Under the pieces are notes generated by a model. It did not search any database, was not told where the DNA came from, and saw nothing but the letters and a program-made list of their open reading frames with translations. From contig JAUWCL010000011.1 in assembly GCA_030609325.1 (NCBI GenBank), positions 25,001 to 77,554 of the forward strand: a DNA stretch of 52,554 bases. The letters run 5' to 3'. Made by a program: the position numbers and the translations under genes. The DNA is from Candidatus Krumholzibacteriota bacterium. GTDB taxonomy: Bacteria > Krumholzibacteriota > Krumholzibacteriia > Krumholzibacteriales > Krumholzibacteriaceae. Position 1 is the first letter of the stretch; each line of letters starts with the position of its first letter. Below, one piece after another: positions 45,394 to 52,554 of the stretch.

Positions 45394-46431
45394 ATGCTTT
45401 TGAAGAAAAGAACGCTGATCGGCCTTCTAGTGAGCGCGGTTCTTCTATACCTCGCTTTCCGTAAGGTGGATGCCCGCCTGCTCGCGGAGTCCCTCGCGCG
45501 GGCCGAGTACATATGGCTCGTTCCGGCATTTTTCCTCATGCTGATCAGCATCGTATTCAGGGCGCTGAGGTGGAAGTACCTCATCAGGCCGATAACCGAA
45601 GCCGAATTCTTTCATCTCTTCTCAGCATCGGCGATCGGCCTGATGGCGAACAACCTCCTGCCCGCCAGGCTCGGCGAGATCGCGAGGGCCTGGGTGATAG
45701 GGGAGAAGGCGGGAATCAGCAAGACCGCCTCGTTCGCCACGATCGTCGTCGAGCGGATATTCGACGGCTTCACCATGATCTTCTTCCTCGTCGTCGTTCT
45801 GCTCTTCGGGGAGCTCGATTTCCCTGCTCCCATGAGGAAGGTGGTCTACGCCGCGGTGGTTTTCTACATCCTCGCGCTCGTTTTCCTCGCGATGCTGCGC
45901 TTCAAGCGCGATAAGGTGTTCGCTATCGCGAAGGTCCTGACCGCCCGTCTCCCGGCCGGCGCTGCGGCGAAGATAACGAATCTGCTCGGCTCGTTTGTCG
46001 AGGGTCTCGCCGTGCTCAAGCGCCCGCGGGACATAGCTGCAGCCGGTCTCCTATCTTTTCTCGTATGGATTCCCAATATAATCGTCATGCATCTCATGAT
46101 CAGGTCGTTCGGGGTCGATATCCCCGTCCTCGCGTCGATCACCGTATTCATCATCGTCACGTTCGGGATAATGATCCCGTCAGCCCCGGGATTCGTCGGG
46201 ACGGTTCAGTACTGTTTCGTCATCGGGCTCGGCCTCTTCGGGGTGGCCGAGTCGAAGGCGCTCAGCATCTCGATCGTCTATCACGCCGGGGTATTCATCC
46301 CGATAACCGCCGCAGGGCTCTTCTGCCTCGCCAGGGAAGGTATGTCCTTCTCCGGCCTCAAAGCCTTGGTCAAGGAGGGGGAAATCACCGAAGTCGGTTC
46401 GAAACAGACACCATCGGAGAAACCTCGATGA
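45394..46431 (+). CDS. Flippase-like (lysylphosphatidylglycerol synthase TM region/UPF0104) membrane protein
   Basis: A 345-aa polytopic protein of about eight helices. UPF0104 signatures: RALRWKYLIRP near the second helix, ASAIGLMANNLLPARLGEIARAWVIG, and ASFATIVVERIFDGFTM, later APGFVGTVQYCF. The family includes the flippase domain of MprF and AglD-like proteins, so lipid-linked sugar or phospholipid translocation is likely. It sits behind GT2 and DUF2304, suggesting one pathway. Its stop overlaps the M14 peptidase ATG by 4 nt. Confidence 0.88.
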   Translation: MLLKKRTLIGLLVSAVLLYLAFRKVDARLLAESLARAEYIWLVPAFFLMLISIVFRALRWKYLIRPITEAEFFHLFSASAIGLMANNLLPARLGEIARAWVIGEKAGISKTASFATIVVERIFDGFTMIFFLVVVLLFGELDFPAPMRKVVYAAVVFYILALVFLAMLRFKRDKVFAIAKVLTARLPAGAAAKITNLLGSFVEGLAVLKRPRDIAAAGLLSFLVWIPNIIVMHLMIRSFGVDIPVLASITVFIIVTFGIMIPSAPGFVGTVQYCFVIGLGLFGVAESKALSISIVYHAGVFIPITAAGLFCLAREGMSFSGLKALVKEGEITEVGSKQTPSEKPR

Positions 46432-48743
46432 ACATCCGGCGCGCATCCGTCCTCGTATTCCTGCTGATCGTCACAGTCGCGTCCGCGGTCATGGCGGAGA
46501 ACGGCACTACTCTGGTCCGGGCCCGGCTTCCAAGGGGAGCAGGCTTCGGCGACCTGACGGTCCGTGGGATCGACGTCCTGGCCGTCAACCGGGACGGATC
46601 GTTCGACATGGCCGTAACGGCCGAGCAACTTAACTGGCTGCGCATCGGAGCCACCTCGGTGGATATCCTCACCCGGCCGATGCTCGGCGCAGCCGCCGAC
46701 CTCGACGAGAACCTCGGTCTGTACCATACCTACGACGAGATGCTCTCGGTGCTTGAGCAGATGGTCCTCGACTACCCCGCTCTGACGAGGCTCGACACGA
46801 TCGGAACGTCGCACGAGGGAAGGGTCATCGTCGCGCTGAAGATCTCGGACAACGCCGGCGTCGACGAGGGCGAGACGGAAGTGCTGATAGTCGGATGCCA
46901 TCACGCCCGAGAGCTGATGTCGGTCGACGTTCCGCTGATGTTCGCCGAATACCTTCTCTTGAACTACGGCGCCAATTCTTTCGTTACCTCGATGGTCGAC
47001 GAACGGGAGATATGGATAGTGCCGATGATGAATCCCGACGGGCACGTGTTCGTTCAGAACAACCACACCGGCGACTGGTGGAACTGGTGGAGGAAGAACC
47101 GGAGGGACAACGGCGACGGCAGCTTCGGCGTCGACCTGAACAGGAACTACGGCTACCACTGGGGATACGACGATGCGGGCAGCTCGCCAGATCCCGCGAG
47201 CCTGGTTTACAGGGGCCCCTCCGAATTCAGCGAGCCGGAGACGCAGGCGGTGAGGGACTTCTGCGCCTCGAGGGAGTTCTCCTCAGCACTCTCGTATCAT
47301 TCGTACGGAGAGCTGATCATCCACCCGTGGGGATACGATGCCGTCTATACCGACGACCATGAGATGTTCACCGTTCTCGGCGATTCGCTCAGCCGCGGCA
47401 ACGACTACTACGTTGGGTGCACGGCGACGAACATCCTCTACCCGGTCAACGGCGATTCGGACGACTGGATGTACGGAGAGACGGCGTCGAAGAACAGGAT
47501 ATTCAGCTACACGATCGAGCTCAATACATATGACGAGGGAGGCTTCGGGCCTCCCGACTCTCTCATCGTGCCGACCTTCGAGAAGGTCCTCGGGCTGAAT
47601 CTCACCCTGCTCAGCAGGGCTGATGATCCATACTCCGTTCTCGGTCCATATCGGCCGGAGATCGCTGATGTCATCGATCTCGCCGATCCCGCCCATCTCG
47701 TGTCGTGGTCGGGTCCGCAGGCGGGCGATCCGAACGAGCCCGTCGCGTGGGAAGTGCTGGAGTACACTGGATACGGATCTGCGAGCGACCCCGGCAGCGC
47801 CGGCGGGACCGTCTGGGAGCTGGACGGATTCACGCTCAGCCCGGCAAGGTACGGCACTCCCGCGGAGAGCTACTACTCCGGCCGCGACGACGGCAGCGAG
47901 TATTCGATGACGATGATAGAGCCGTACCCGGTGGATCAGTTCGGCGACATCCTCCGGTGCAGTCTCTGGTTCGAGATCGAGGAGGGCTGGGACTACGCCT
48001 ACCTCGAGTTGAGCGCCGACGAGGGACTCACGTGGACGACCGTGCCGGGGAATCTGACGACGACGGTCGATCCGAACGGCAATAACCGCGGGTACGGCAT
48101 CACCGGGTTTTCGGGAGGATGGACGACGGCGGAATTCTGGCCGGGACTGGCGGCTCCGCTCCAGCCGGGCGCCGCCGTGTGCCTGAGGTTCGCCTACTCC
48201 ACCGACTCGTACATCAACGAGGAAGGGATATACATTGACGATATCACGCCGGTTCCCTCCTACGACACCAGGTTGGTCATCGCGGACGCACATCCCGATA
48301 CCTTCCTCGTACGCGAGGCGCCGGGCATTGATACGTATGCCTACAGGGTGAGGGCAATCGATGGCGAGGGCCACATGAGCAGGTGGAGTTCCCTCGCATT
48401 CCATACGGTTTCCGACATCACCGATTCCGGGGAGATCCCGGTGCTGCGGTCCGGCATGGAGAGTGTCTATCCCAATCCGTTCAATCCGCGGACGACGATC
48501 AGGTTCACCGTCGGAAAGGGCGATGTGTCAAGTTCGGGGCGCGCCCGCGTCCGGCTCGAGATCTTTGACGTAGCGGGGAGAAGGGTGTCGGTCCTCGAGG
48601 ACGGTTTCAGGAAGGCGGGATCGTATTCTGTCTCGTGGGACGGGACAGGGACGGGGGGCGGGACAGCTGCCAGCGGCATTTATTTTATAAGGCTGACCGT
48701 GGGATCGAAATCGTTTTCTTCTAAGATTGTGTTGTTCAGATAA
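46428..48743 (+). CDS. Secreted M14 zinc carboxypeptidase with C-terminal FlgD-like sorting domain
   Basis: A ~771-aa protein. Signal peptide (RRASVLVFLLIVTVASAVMA), a short prodomain, then an M14 catalytic domain (about residues 95-400). Its zinc ligands are in VGCHHARELMS and SYHSYGE, the substrate arginine region is FGVDLNRNYGYHW, and the catalytic glutamate is in SYTIELNT. A beta-sandwich region follows (about 430-640). The C-terminal ~80 residues start VYPNPFNPRTTIRF and end SGIYFIRLTVGSKSF, a FlgD-Ig/type IX-like sorting module typical of FCB-group exported proteins. ATG 46428 overlaps the previous stop; the open frame further upstream lies in the flippase gene. Confidence 0.9.
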   Translation: MNIRRASVLVFLLIVTVASAVMAENGTTLVRARLPRGAGFGDLTVRGIDVLAVNRDGSFDMAVTAEQLNWLRIGATSVDILTRPMLGAAADLDENLGLYHTYDEMLSVLEQMVLDYPALTRLDTIGTSHEGRVIVALKISDNAGVDEGETEVLIVGCHHARELMSVDVPLMFAEYLLLNYGANSFVTSMVDEREIWIVPMMNPDGHVFVQNNHTGDWWNWWRKNRRDNGDGSFGVDLNRNYGYHWGYDDAGSSPDPASLVYRGPSEFSEPETQAVRDFCASREFSSALSYHSYGELIIHPWGYDAVYTDDHEMFTVLGDSLSRGNDYYVGCTATNILYPVNGDSDDWMYGETASKNRIFSYTIELNTYDEGGFGPPDSLIVPTFEKVLGLNLTLLSRADDPYSVLGPYRPEIADVIDLADPAHLVSWSGPQAGDPNEPVAWEVLEYTGYGSASDPGSAGGTVWELDGFTLSPARYGTPAESYYSGRDDGSEYSMTMIEPYPVDQFGDILRCSLWFEIEEGWDYAYLELSADEGLTWTTVPGNLTTTVDPNGNNRGYGITGFSGGWTTAEFWPGLAAPLQPGAAVCLRFAYSTDSYINEEGIYIDDITPVPSYDTRLVIADAHPDTFLVREAPGIDTYAYRVRAIDGEGHMSRWSSLAFHTVSDITDSGEIPVLRSGMESVYPNPFNPRTTIRFTVGKGDVSSSGRARVRLEIFDVAGRRVSVLEDGFRKAGSYSVSWDGTGTGGGTAASGIYFIRLTVGSKSFSSKIVLFR

Positions 48744-48795
48744 AACGATATCTAAATATTATAGAATGTATCGTGCCGAGTTCAGGGGAGTTTTG

Positions 48796-49770
48796 ATGAT
48801 CGAGTATGTTGATCCCGTGACGAAAGAATCGTTGAAATTAAATAGTGATGGCGACTTGTTTTGTCCCGATGATGAAAAAGGCAAAATCTATAAACAACAC
48901 AGCGGGATTTTTGATTTTGTGAATTCCTCTGGCAGACTTTGTAAGGAACGAAACCATTACGATTCCGTGTATTCCAATTTGCCTGTTGATGACTTATCGC
49001 CTGAAAGCATCAAGAAAATATGGAAAGGGAAGTATACTTTAGGACTTCCAGTTCTGCTTGACAAAATGGGCAATGTAAAAGGAAAGAGGATATTGATTTT
49101 AGGTAATGGCACCTCATATCGAGAATTTTACTTTGTGCATCTTGGAGCTCATGTTGTCTATACTGATTTATCACTTCAAGCGGTTATGTATATGAAAAAG
49201 CGGTTTGAGGCCTCCAGCATATCTGCATTTAGTAATGGAGACATTGAGTTTCATGCAGTTGATGCGATGAACCTTCCTTTTTCCAACGAATCATTTGATA
49301 TCGTATATGGCTTCGCATTCGTGCATCATATTGAAACGCTGGAAGTTTTTTTAACTGAAGTAAATCGTTGTTTAAAGATAGGTGGAATGTGTCGATTTTA
49401 CGATGATGCTTATTCACCTGTCTGGCAGTTTATGAAAAAAGGTCTGCTCAGGCCGATACAGTATATTGTACATAAAAAAGATGGAATATCACCTGAAGAC
49501 TTGCGGGCGACTAATAGGGGTGGATACCGGGAGGAAAACATGATCGAGCTGAAAAACAACCTGGGATTTAAAGATATGTTATTTGTCAGGCATGCTTTCT
49601 TTTCTCGCATTTGTTGGCGAGGCATGTATAAGCTATTTGGGTATAATAAGTGTACTATGGTTGTTGCATGGCCGCTGGTCTATTTGTTGAAAAAGCTTGA
49701 TATGGCTTTGTCCAAAACGCCCTGGATTAAGAAAAACGGCATTGATTTGATCTGGGGATTTACTAAATAA
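48796..49770 (+). CDS. Class I SAM-dependent methyltransferase
   Basis: A ~324-aa protein. The N-terminal ~45 residues (YVDPVTKESLKLNSDGDLFC) resemble a Trm112-like cap that precedes many methyltransferases of surface-polysaccharide loci. The Rossmann core has motif I in ILILGNGTSYREFYFVHLGA (a divergent G-N-G instead of GxGxG), VYTDLS, DAMNLPFSNESFDIVYGFAFVHHI and LKIGGMCRFYDDA. A C-terminal basic/hydrophobic region may touch the membrane. ATG 48796 has GGGGAG 7 nt upstream. Composition marks it as transferred. The substrate is unknown. Confidence 0.8.
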   Translation: MIEYVDPVTKESLKLNSDGDLFCPDDEKGKIYKQHSGIFDFVNSSGRLCKERNHYDSVYSNLPVDDLSPESIKKIWKGKYTLGLPVLLDKMGNVKGKRILILGNGTSYREFYFVHLGAHVVYTDLSLQAVMYMKKRFEASSISAFSNGDIEFHAVDAMNLPFSNESFDIVYGFAFVHHIETLEVFLTEVNRCLKIGGMCRFYDDAYSPVWQFMKKGLLRPIQYIVHKKDGISPEDLRATNRGGYREENMIELKNNLGFKDMLFVRHAFFSRICWRGMYKLFGYNKCTMVVAWPLVYLLKKLDMALSKTPWIKKNGIDLIWGFTK

Positions 49771-49782
49771 AAATCCTTAGTG

Positions 49783-49941
49783 TTATTTCAACGTGGGAGG
49801 AATTACGGCGACAAGCTCACCTGTATACTTGGTTTCGATCTGCCTCTCTTTGAATTCTTGGCTGAAGTGTTTGAGCAACCTATCACCTATCTTTTTATCT
49901 AGACAAGCTCGACTGATAGGGGAATACTCTCTCCAAAGGCT
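49783..49941 (-). pseudogene. C-terminal fragment of an unidentified gene
   Basis: On the minus strand 52 sense codons lie open between a TAG at 49942-49944 and a TAA at 49783-49785, without a start codon. The product (containing GDRLLKHFSQEFKERQI and ELVAVIPPTLK) has the composition of a real protein. It looks like the tail of a gene carried in with the AT-rich island. I do not recognise the family. Confidence 0.35.
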
Positions 49942-49985
49942 CTATCAGAGACGTATAGAGAAAGATTCAGAACAGGAGGATGTTG

Positions 49986-50930
49986 ATGGATAGATTGATG
50001 AGCGCTGCGAAACAGGCGGTCACCGGTTCTCTCAAGGTGAAGAAGGGCGAGAATTTCCTCATCGTAACCGACAGGCAGAAGATGAGGATCGCCGAGGCCC
50101 TGGCCTATTGGGGCAAGATGAGAGGGGCGGAGGTCACGACCTACCTCATGACGGAGACCCTCAGGCCGATCACCGGCCCGACCGGGATATTCAAGATAAT
50201 GATGAAAAAAGCCGACGTCTCGGTTTACATGCTCGACGCGAGGGTGGCCGAGAAGCCATTCCGCGGGTACATGGTCGAGCACGGCGGCAAGGGCGGCCGC
50301 ATCTGCATGATGCCGGGCATCACCGTCAGCATGATGGAGAGGCTCGTCAACATCGATTTCAAGAAGCTTGACCAGCTGACGAAGAAGGCGATCCGAGCGC
50401 TGAAGGACAAGACCGAGATCCGTGTGACGAACGGGCTCGGGACGGACATCACGTTCAGTGTGAAGGGACGCAAGTGGGAGAACGACAACGGCGATATCAG
50501 CCGGATGGGCAACCACGGCAATCTCCCCGCCGGCGAGTGCTATACCTGTCCGGTGGAGAGCACCTTCACGGGCAAGCTCGTCATCAGTCTCATCGACGAT
50601 AAGATCGGACGCGGGACGATGATTTTCGATAAGGGCAAGCTCGTCGATTTCAAGGGCAAGGGCATCTCCCAGATAATGAAGCAGATCGGGAACGACCCTA
50701 CCGGATACTTAGTCGGCGAGTTCGGAGTCGGCACCAACAAGGGCGCAAAGATCTGCAAGAACATGCTCGAGGCGGAGAAGGCCTTCGGCACGGTCCACTT
50801 CGCAATCGGCGACAGCTACGGGCTCGGGAAGAACAAGAGCAAGTGGCACTTCGACGCCCTGGTCGAGAAGGTCACACTCACGGCCGGCAGGACGGAGATC
50901 ATCAAAAACGGAAAGTTCCTGCTCAAGTAA
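49986..50930 (+). CDS. M29-type aminopeptidase
   Basis: A ~314-aa metallopeptidase-like protein. The C-terminal half has M29 signatures: TNGLGTDITFSVKGR, GNHGNLPAGECYTCPVE with the metal-binding glutamate, VGEFGVGTNKGAK and TVHFAIGDSYGLGKNKSKWHFDAL with metal ligands His and Asp. It is shorter than the ~410-aa AmpS/AmpT enzymes and belongs to the compact group. There is no signal peptide, so it is cytoplasmic. ATG 49986 follows AGGAGG by seven bases; ATG 49980 is too close. A terminator follows inside the end of the convergent gene. Confidence 0.85.
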   Translation: MDRLMSAAKQAVTGSLKVKKGENFLIVTDRQKMRIAEALAYWGKMRGAEVTTYLMTETLRPITGPTGIFKIMMKKADVSVYMLDARVAEKPFRGYMVEHGGKGGRICMMPGITVSMMERLVNIDFKKLDQLTKKAIRALKDKTEIRVTNGLGTDITFSVKGRKWENDNGDISRMGNHGNLPAGECYTCPVESTFTGKLVISLIDDKIGRGTMIFDKGKLVDFKGKGISQIMKQIGNDPTGYLVGEFGVGTNKGAKICKNMLEAEKAFGTVHFAIGDSYGLGKNKSKWHFDALVEKVTLTAGRTEIIKNGKFLLK

Positions 50931-50992
50931 GGGGATCAGGTAGAGTAAGGAGATCCGGCAGAATCATGGAGACGGCGGATGGAACGGATCCG

Positions 50993-52465
50993 TCAGGAGG
51001 GAGCGGCCCCGAGTCGCTCCCTTTCCTTTTTCCCTTTCCGGATGACGTTGTACGTCGCGATGATTATCCCGAAGAAGATCCAGATGAAGAAGGCGTACTT
51101 GTCGTTTCGCAGATATTCGATCTTGATCTGGTCTATCACGAACATCACGAAGCAGACATGGAGGACCTTCATGAACGCCTCGGAGAAAGGCGAGTGTACG
51201 AGCGACGAATGGACGCCCGGCAGGGTCGCCTTTCCGACCCGGAAGAGGAAGAAGAGGAAAACGGCGAGGCCGAGTATGCCTGTGATGTTGAACATGAACA
51301 GATAGAGGTTGTGGGGCCACAGCCCGACGCTGAGACCGCTTTCGAAATCCCACCCCGGACCGTTCCCTAATATCGGATGCTGCATTCCCCTCTCGATAGC
51401 CCCTCCCCAGGGAGCGACCCTGTTCTCGGGGATGAAGCCTCTCTCGAACGTCGTCGTGACAAGGCGGTCGAAGAGTGATCCCGATGTCGTATGCTGTGCC
51501 ACGAACGTCTCGATAATGAAGATCATCAGCATGAATCCGCCCGAGAGGATTACGAGCCTGACGAATCCGAGATCCTTTCTCGACAGGATCACCAGGTAGA
51601 CGACGCCGATGAATAGCGATATGAAAGCCCCGCGGGTGATCGTCGAGAACATCATCATGAGATCGATCACCAGGAGGGAGCCGTAGAAGGCTCTCGTCGC
51701 GAGCCGCTTCGCCCTGATCATCATGAAGAAGAAGATCAGCACGTGCATCGCGAAGAACTCGGCCGACAGCTCAAAATCATGGAAAGGGCCTCCCATGCGG
51801 ATGCCCCTCATGATCAGACTGGTCTCGTGCCGCGTGTACAGCCAGTTGGGGACGATCGTCCTGCCGGGGAAGAGGATCTCGATGATGGTGAAGACGATTA
51901 CAAGCGTCGCTCCAACCACCATGAACCTGACGGTCTTCTCGAGCTTCTCCTCGTCGTCGACGAAGTTGATGATCAGGAACATGAAGAGGACGGCCGAGAA
52001 GAAGTTGCCCGTATTCACCAGCGCGAACCTGAACAGCCGCCCGCCCGGATCGATGTTGTAGAACGACATTATGTACGATCCCATGATCAGGAGGACGGGG
52101 ATTGTGATGGTACTGTCGAACCTGATCTTCTCCGCGCCGCTCGAGACGCGGATCATGTAGATGATGAATATAAGTATGGCGAAGATGAAGTTCGAGTTGC
52201 CGAGCGAGATGGCGAACGGGAACGGATACATCACGATAAGGAACCACAGGGCGCTGAGGGTCGAGAACGACCAGAGGACCGAGATGAGAACGAGGCCGCT
52301 GACAGCCTCGATCACCCTCTTGTTGGGGTTGTATATCTGGCTGCCTGCCAGCCAGCCCACTCCCAGGATGAGGATTATCGTGCGGACCCGGGAGAGGGAA
52401 AACCTGCCTGGGCGCTTTTCCCTTCCGGTTTCGTCGGTTACGGTTGCCAGATCCTGTTCTGCCAT
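50993..52465 (-). CDS. O-antigen ligase/polymerase-like membrane protein
   Basis: A 490-aa polytopic protein with about 12 helices. The Wzy_C/O-antigen-ligase domain lies at about residues 225-400, with SLIMRGIRMGGPFHDFELSA, STITRGAFISLFIGVVYL, the large periplasmic loop containing RGMQHPILGNGPGWDFE and PHNLYLFMF with the conserved histidine. It could ligate or polymerise a surface glycan. The soluble N-terminus is ~30 residues, basic at its end. ATG 52465 is near the window edge, and any neighbours to the right are not visible. Family-level call only. Confidence 0.85.
   Translation of the reverse strand: MAEQDLATVTDETGREKRPGRFSLSRVRTIILILGVGWLAGSQIYNPNKRVIEAVSGLVLISVLWSFSTLSALWFLIVMYPFPFAISLGNSNFIFAILIFIIYMIRVSSGAEKIRFDSTITIPVLLIMGSYIMSFYNIDPGGRLFRFALVNTGNFFSAVLFMFLIINFVDDEEKLEKTVRFMVVGATLVIVFTIIEILFPGRTIVPNWLYTRHETSLIMRGIRMGGPFHDFELSAEFFAMHVLIFFFMMIRAKRLATRAFYGSLLVIDLMMMFSTITRGAFISLFIGVVYLVILSRKDLGFVRLVILSGGFMLMIFIIETFVAQHTTSGSLFDRLVTTTFERGFIPENRVAPWGGAIERGMQHPILGNGPGWDFESGLSVGLWPHNLYLFMFNITGILGLAVFLFFLFRVGKATLPGVHSSLVHSPFSEAFMKVLHVCFVMFVIDQIKIEYLRNDKYAFFIWIFFGIIIATYNVIRKGKKERERLGAAPS
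50999..51031 (+). terminator. Intrinsic terminator of the M29 aminopeptidase gene
   Basis: GGGAGCG (50999-51005) and CGCTCCC (51015-51021) form a 7-bp stem followed by TTTCCTTTTT. It lies within the last codons of the convergent O-antigen ligase-like gene. Confidence 0.65.
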
Positions 52466-52554
52466 GATGATACTGCTCTTTGCAAGAAAGGTACCCGTTC
52501 GGCCGGAATCGCTTCCTATATAAGTATAATATCCCTCTGCGGTTTCGACAGGAA

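Larger units (their letters stand above)
48744..49985. other. AT-rich island, probable horizontal acquisition
   Basis: Base composition shifts abruptly after the M14 peptidase stop and returns to the GC-rich norm at the M29 peptidase start. Codons in the enclosed methyltransferase prefer A/T at third positions (AAA, GAT, TTT, ATT), unlike every neighbour. The right part holds a 52-codon gene fragment on the other strand. No transposase, direct repeats or tRNA are seen at its edges. Confidence 0.6.

Noticed and set aside
46065-46427. N-terminal extension of the M14 carboxypeptidase
   Set aside because: It overlaps the flippase-like gene in another frame; ATG 46428 starts a proper signal peptide.

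Overview
The window reads as a GC-rich bacterial chromosome segment, apparently the end of a contig, because it opens inside domain V of a 23S rRNA gene. The organism looks Gram-negative: it has a BamA/TamA-type barrel with a POTRA domain, several lipoproteins, and an O-antigen ligase-like protein. A metallocarboxypeptidase ends in a C-terminal 'YPNPFNP' FlgD-like Ig/sorting domain of the kind common in the FCB group and related candidate phyla. I infer an uncultured FCB-related lineage (Krumholzibacteriota, Eisenbacteria or Latescibacterota style), but the sequence alone does not fix the phylum. TTG and GTG starts with good ribosome binding sites are frequent.

Layout. 1-838: 3' part of 23S rRNA, 5S rRNA and tandem terminators. 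878-20733: a mixed region with a GT39 glycosyltransferase, a BamA-like protein, a run of broken genes (4372-5594), a four-PAS hybrid histidine kinase, a DUF123 protein, a class IV aminotransferase, TyrS, a broken AhpD/CMD gene, a Wzz-like protein, a sirtuin, an M61-like peptidase, a beta-propeller protein, two glycosyltransferases and a double-PDZ protein. 20811-37261: a long co-directional housekeeping cluster: Yip1 protein, EF-G-like GTPase, YebC, RuvC-RuvA-RuvB, QueA, Tgt, YajC, Def, Fmt, PASTA protein, Rpe, Ffh, RpsP, KhpA, RimM, TrmD, RplS, RnhB, YraN. It links translation, tRNA modification, recombination and protein export. 37339-52465: accessory genes, including a lipoprotein, two sodium-coupled amino-acid transporters, L-lysine 6-aminotransferase, an FmdB zinc ribbon, a GT2/DUF2304/flippase-like set, an M14 carboxypeptidase, an AT-rich methyltransferase island, an M29-type aminopeptidase and an O-antigen ligase-like protein.

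The most unusual content is not a new gene system but a set of stubs. Several loci keep recognisable ends while the middle is lost. An endonuclease/exonuclease/phosphatase lipoprotein gene and a carboxymuconolactone decarboxylase gene both have out-of-frame internal deletions. At each junction both reading frames are still legible over roughly 10-13 bases, which suggests deletion between short direct repeats. At 37964-38115 on the minus strand a perfect TTGACA-17-TATAAT promoter drives a short unit holding the first bases of a 16S rRNA gene, followed at once by an intrinsic terminator. I read it as the collapsed remains of an rRNA operon, possibly now an orphan small RNA.

Other points of interest are a structured intergenic element with mutually exclusive pairing upstream of the lysine aminotransferase gene, a recurring TATTTT -10 element, and an AT-rich, probably transferred methyltransferase.
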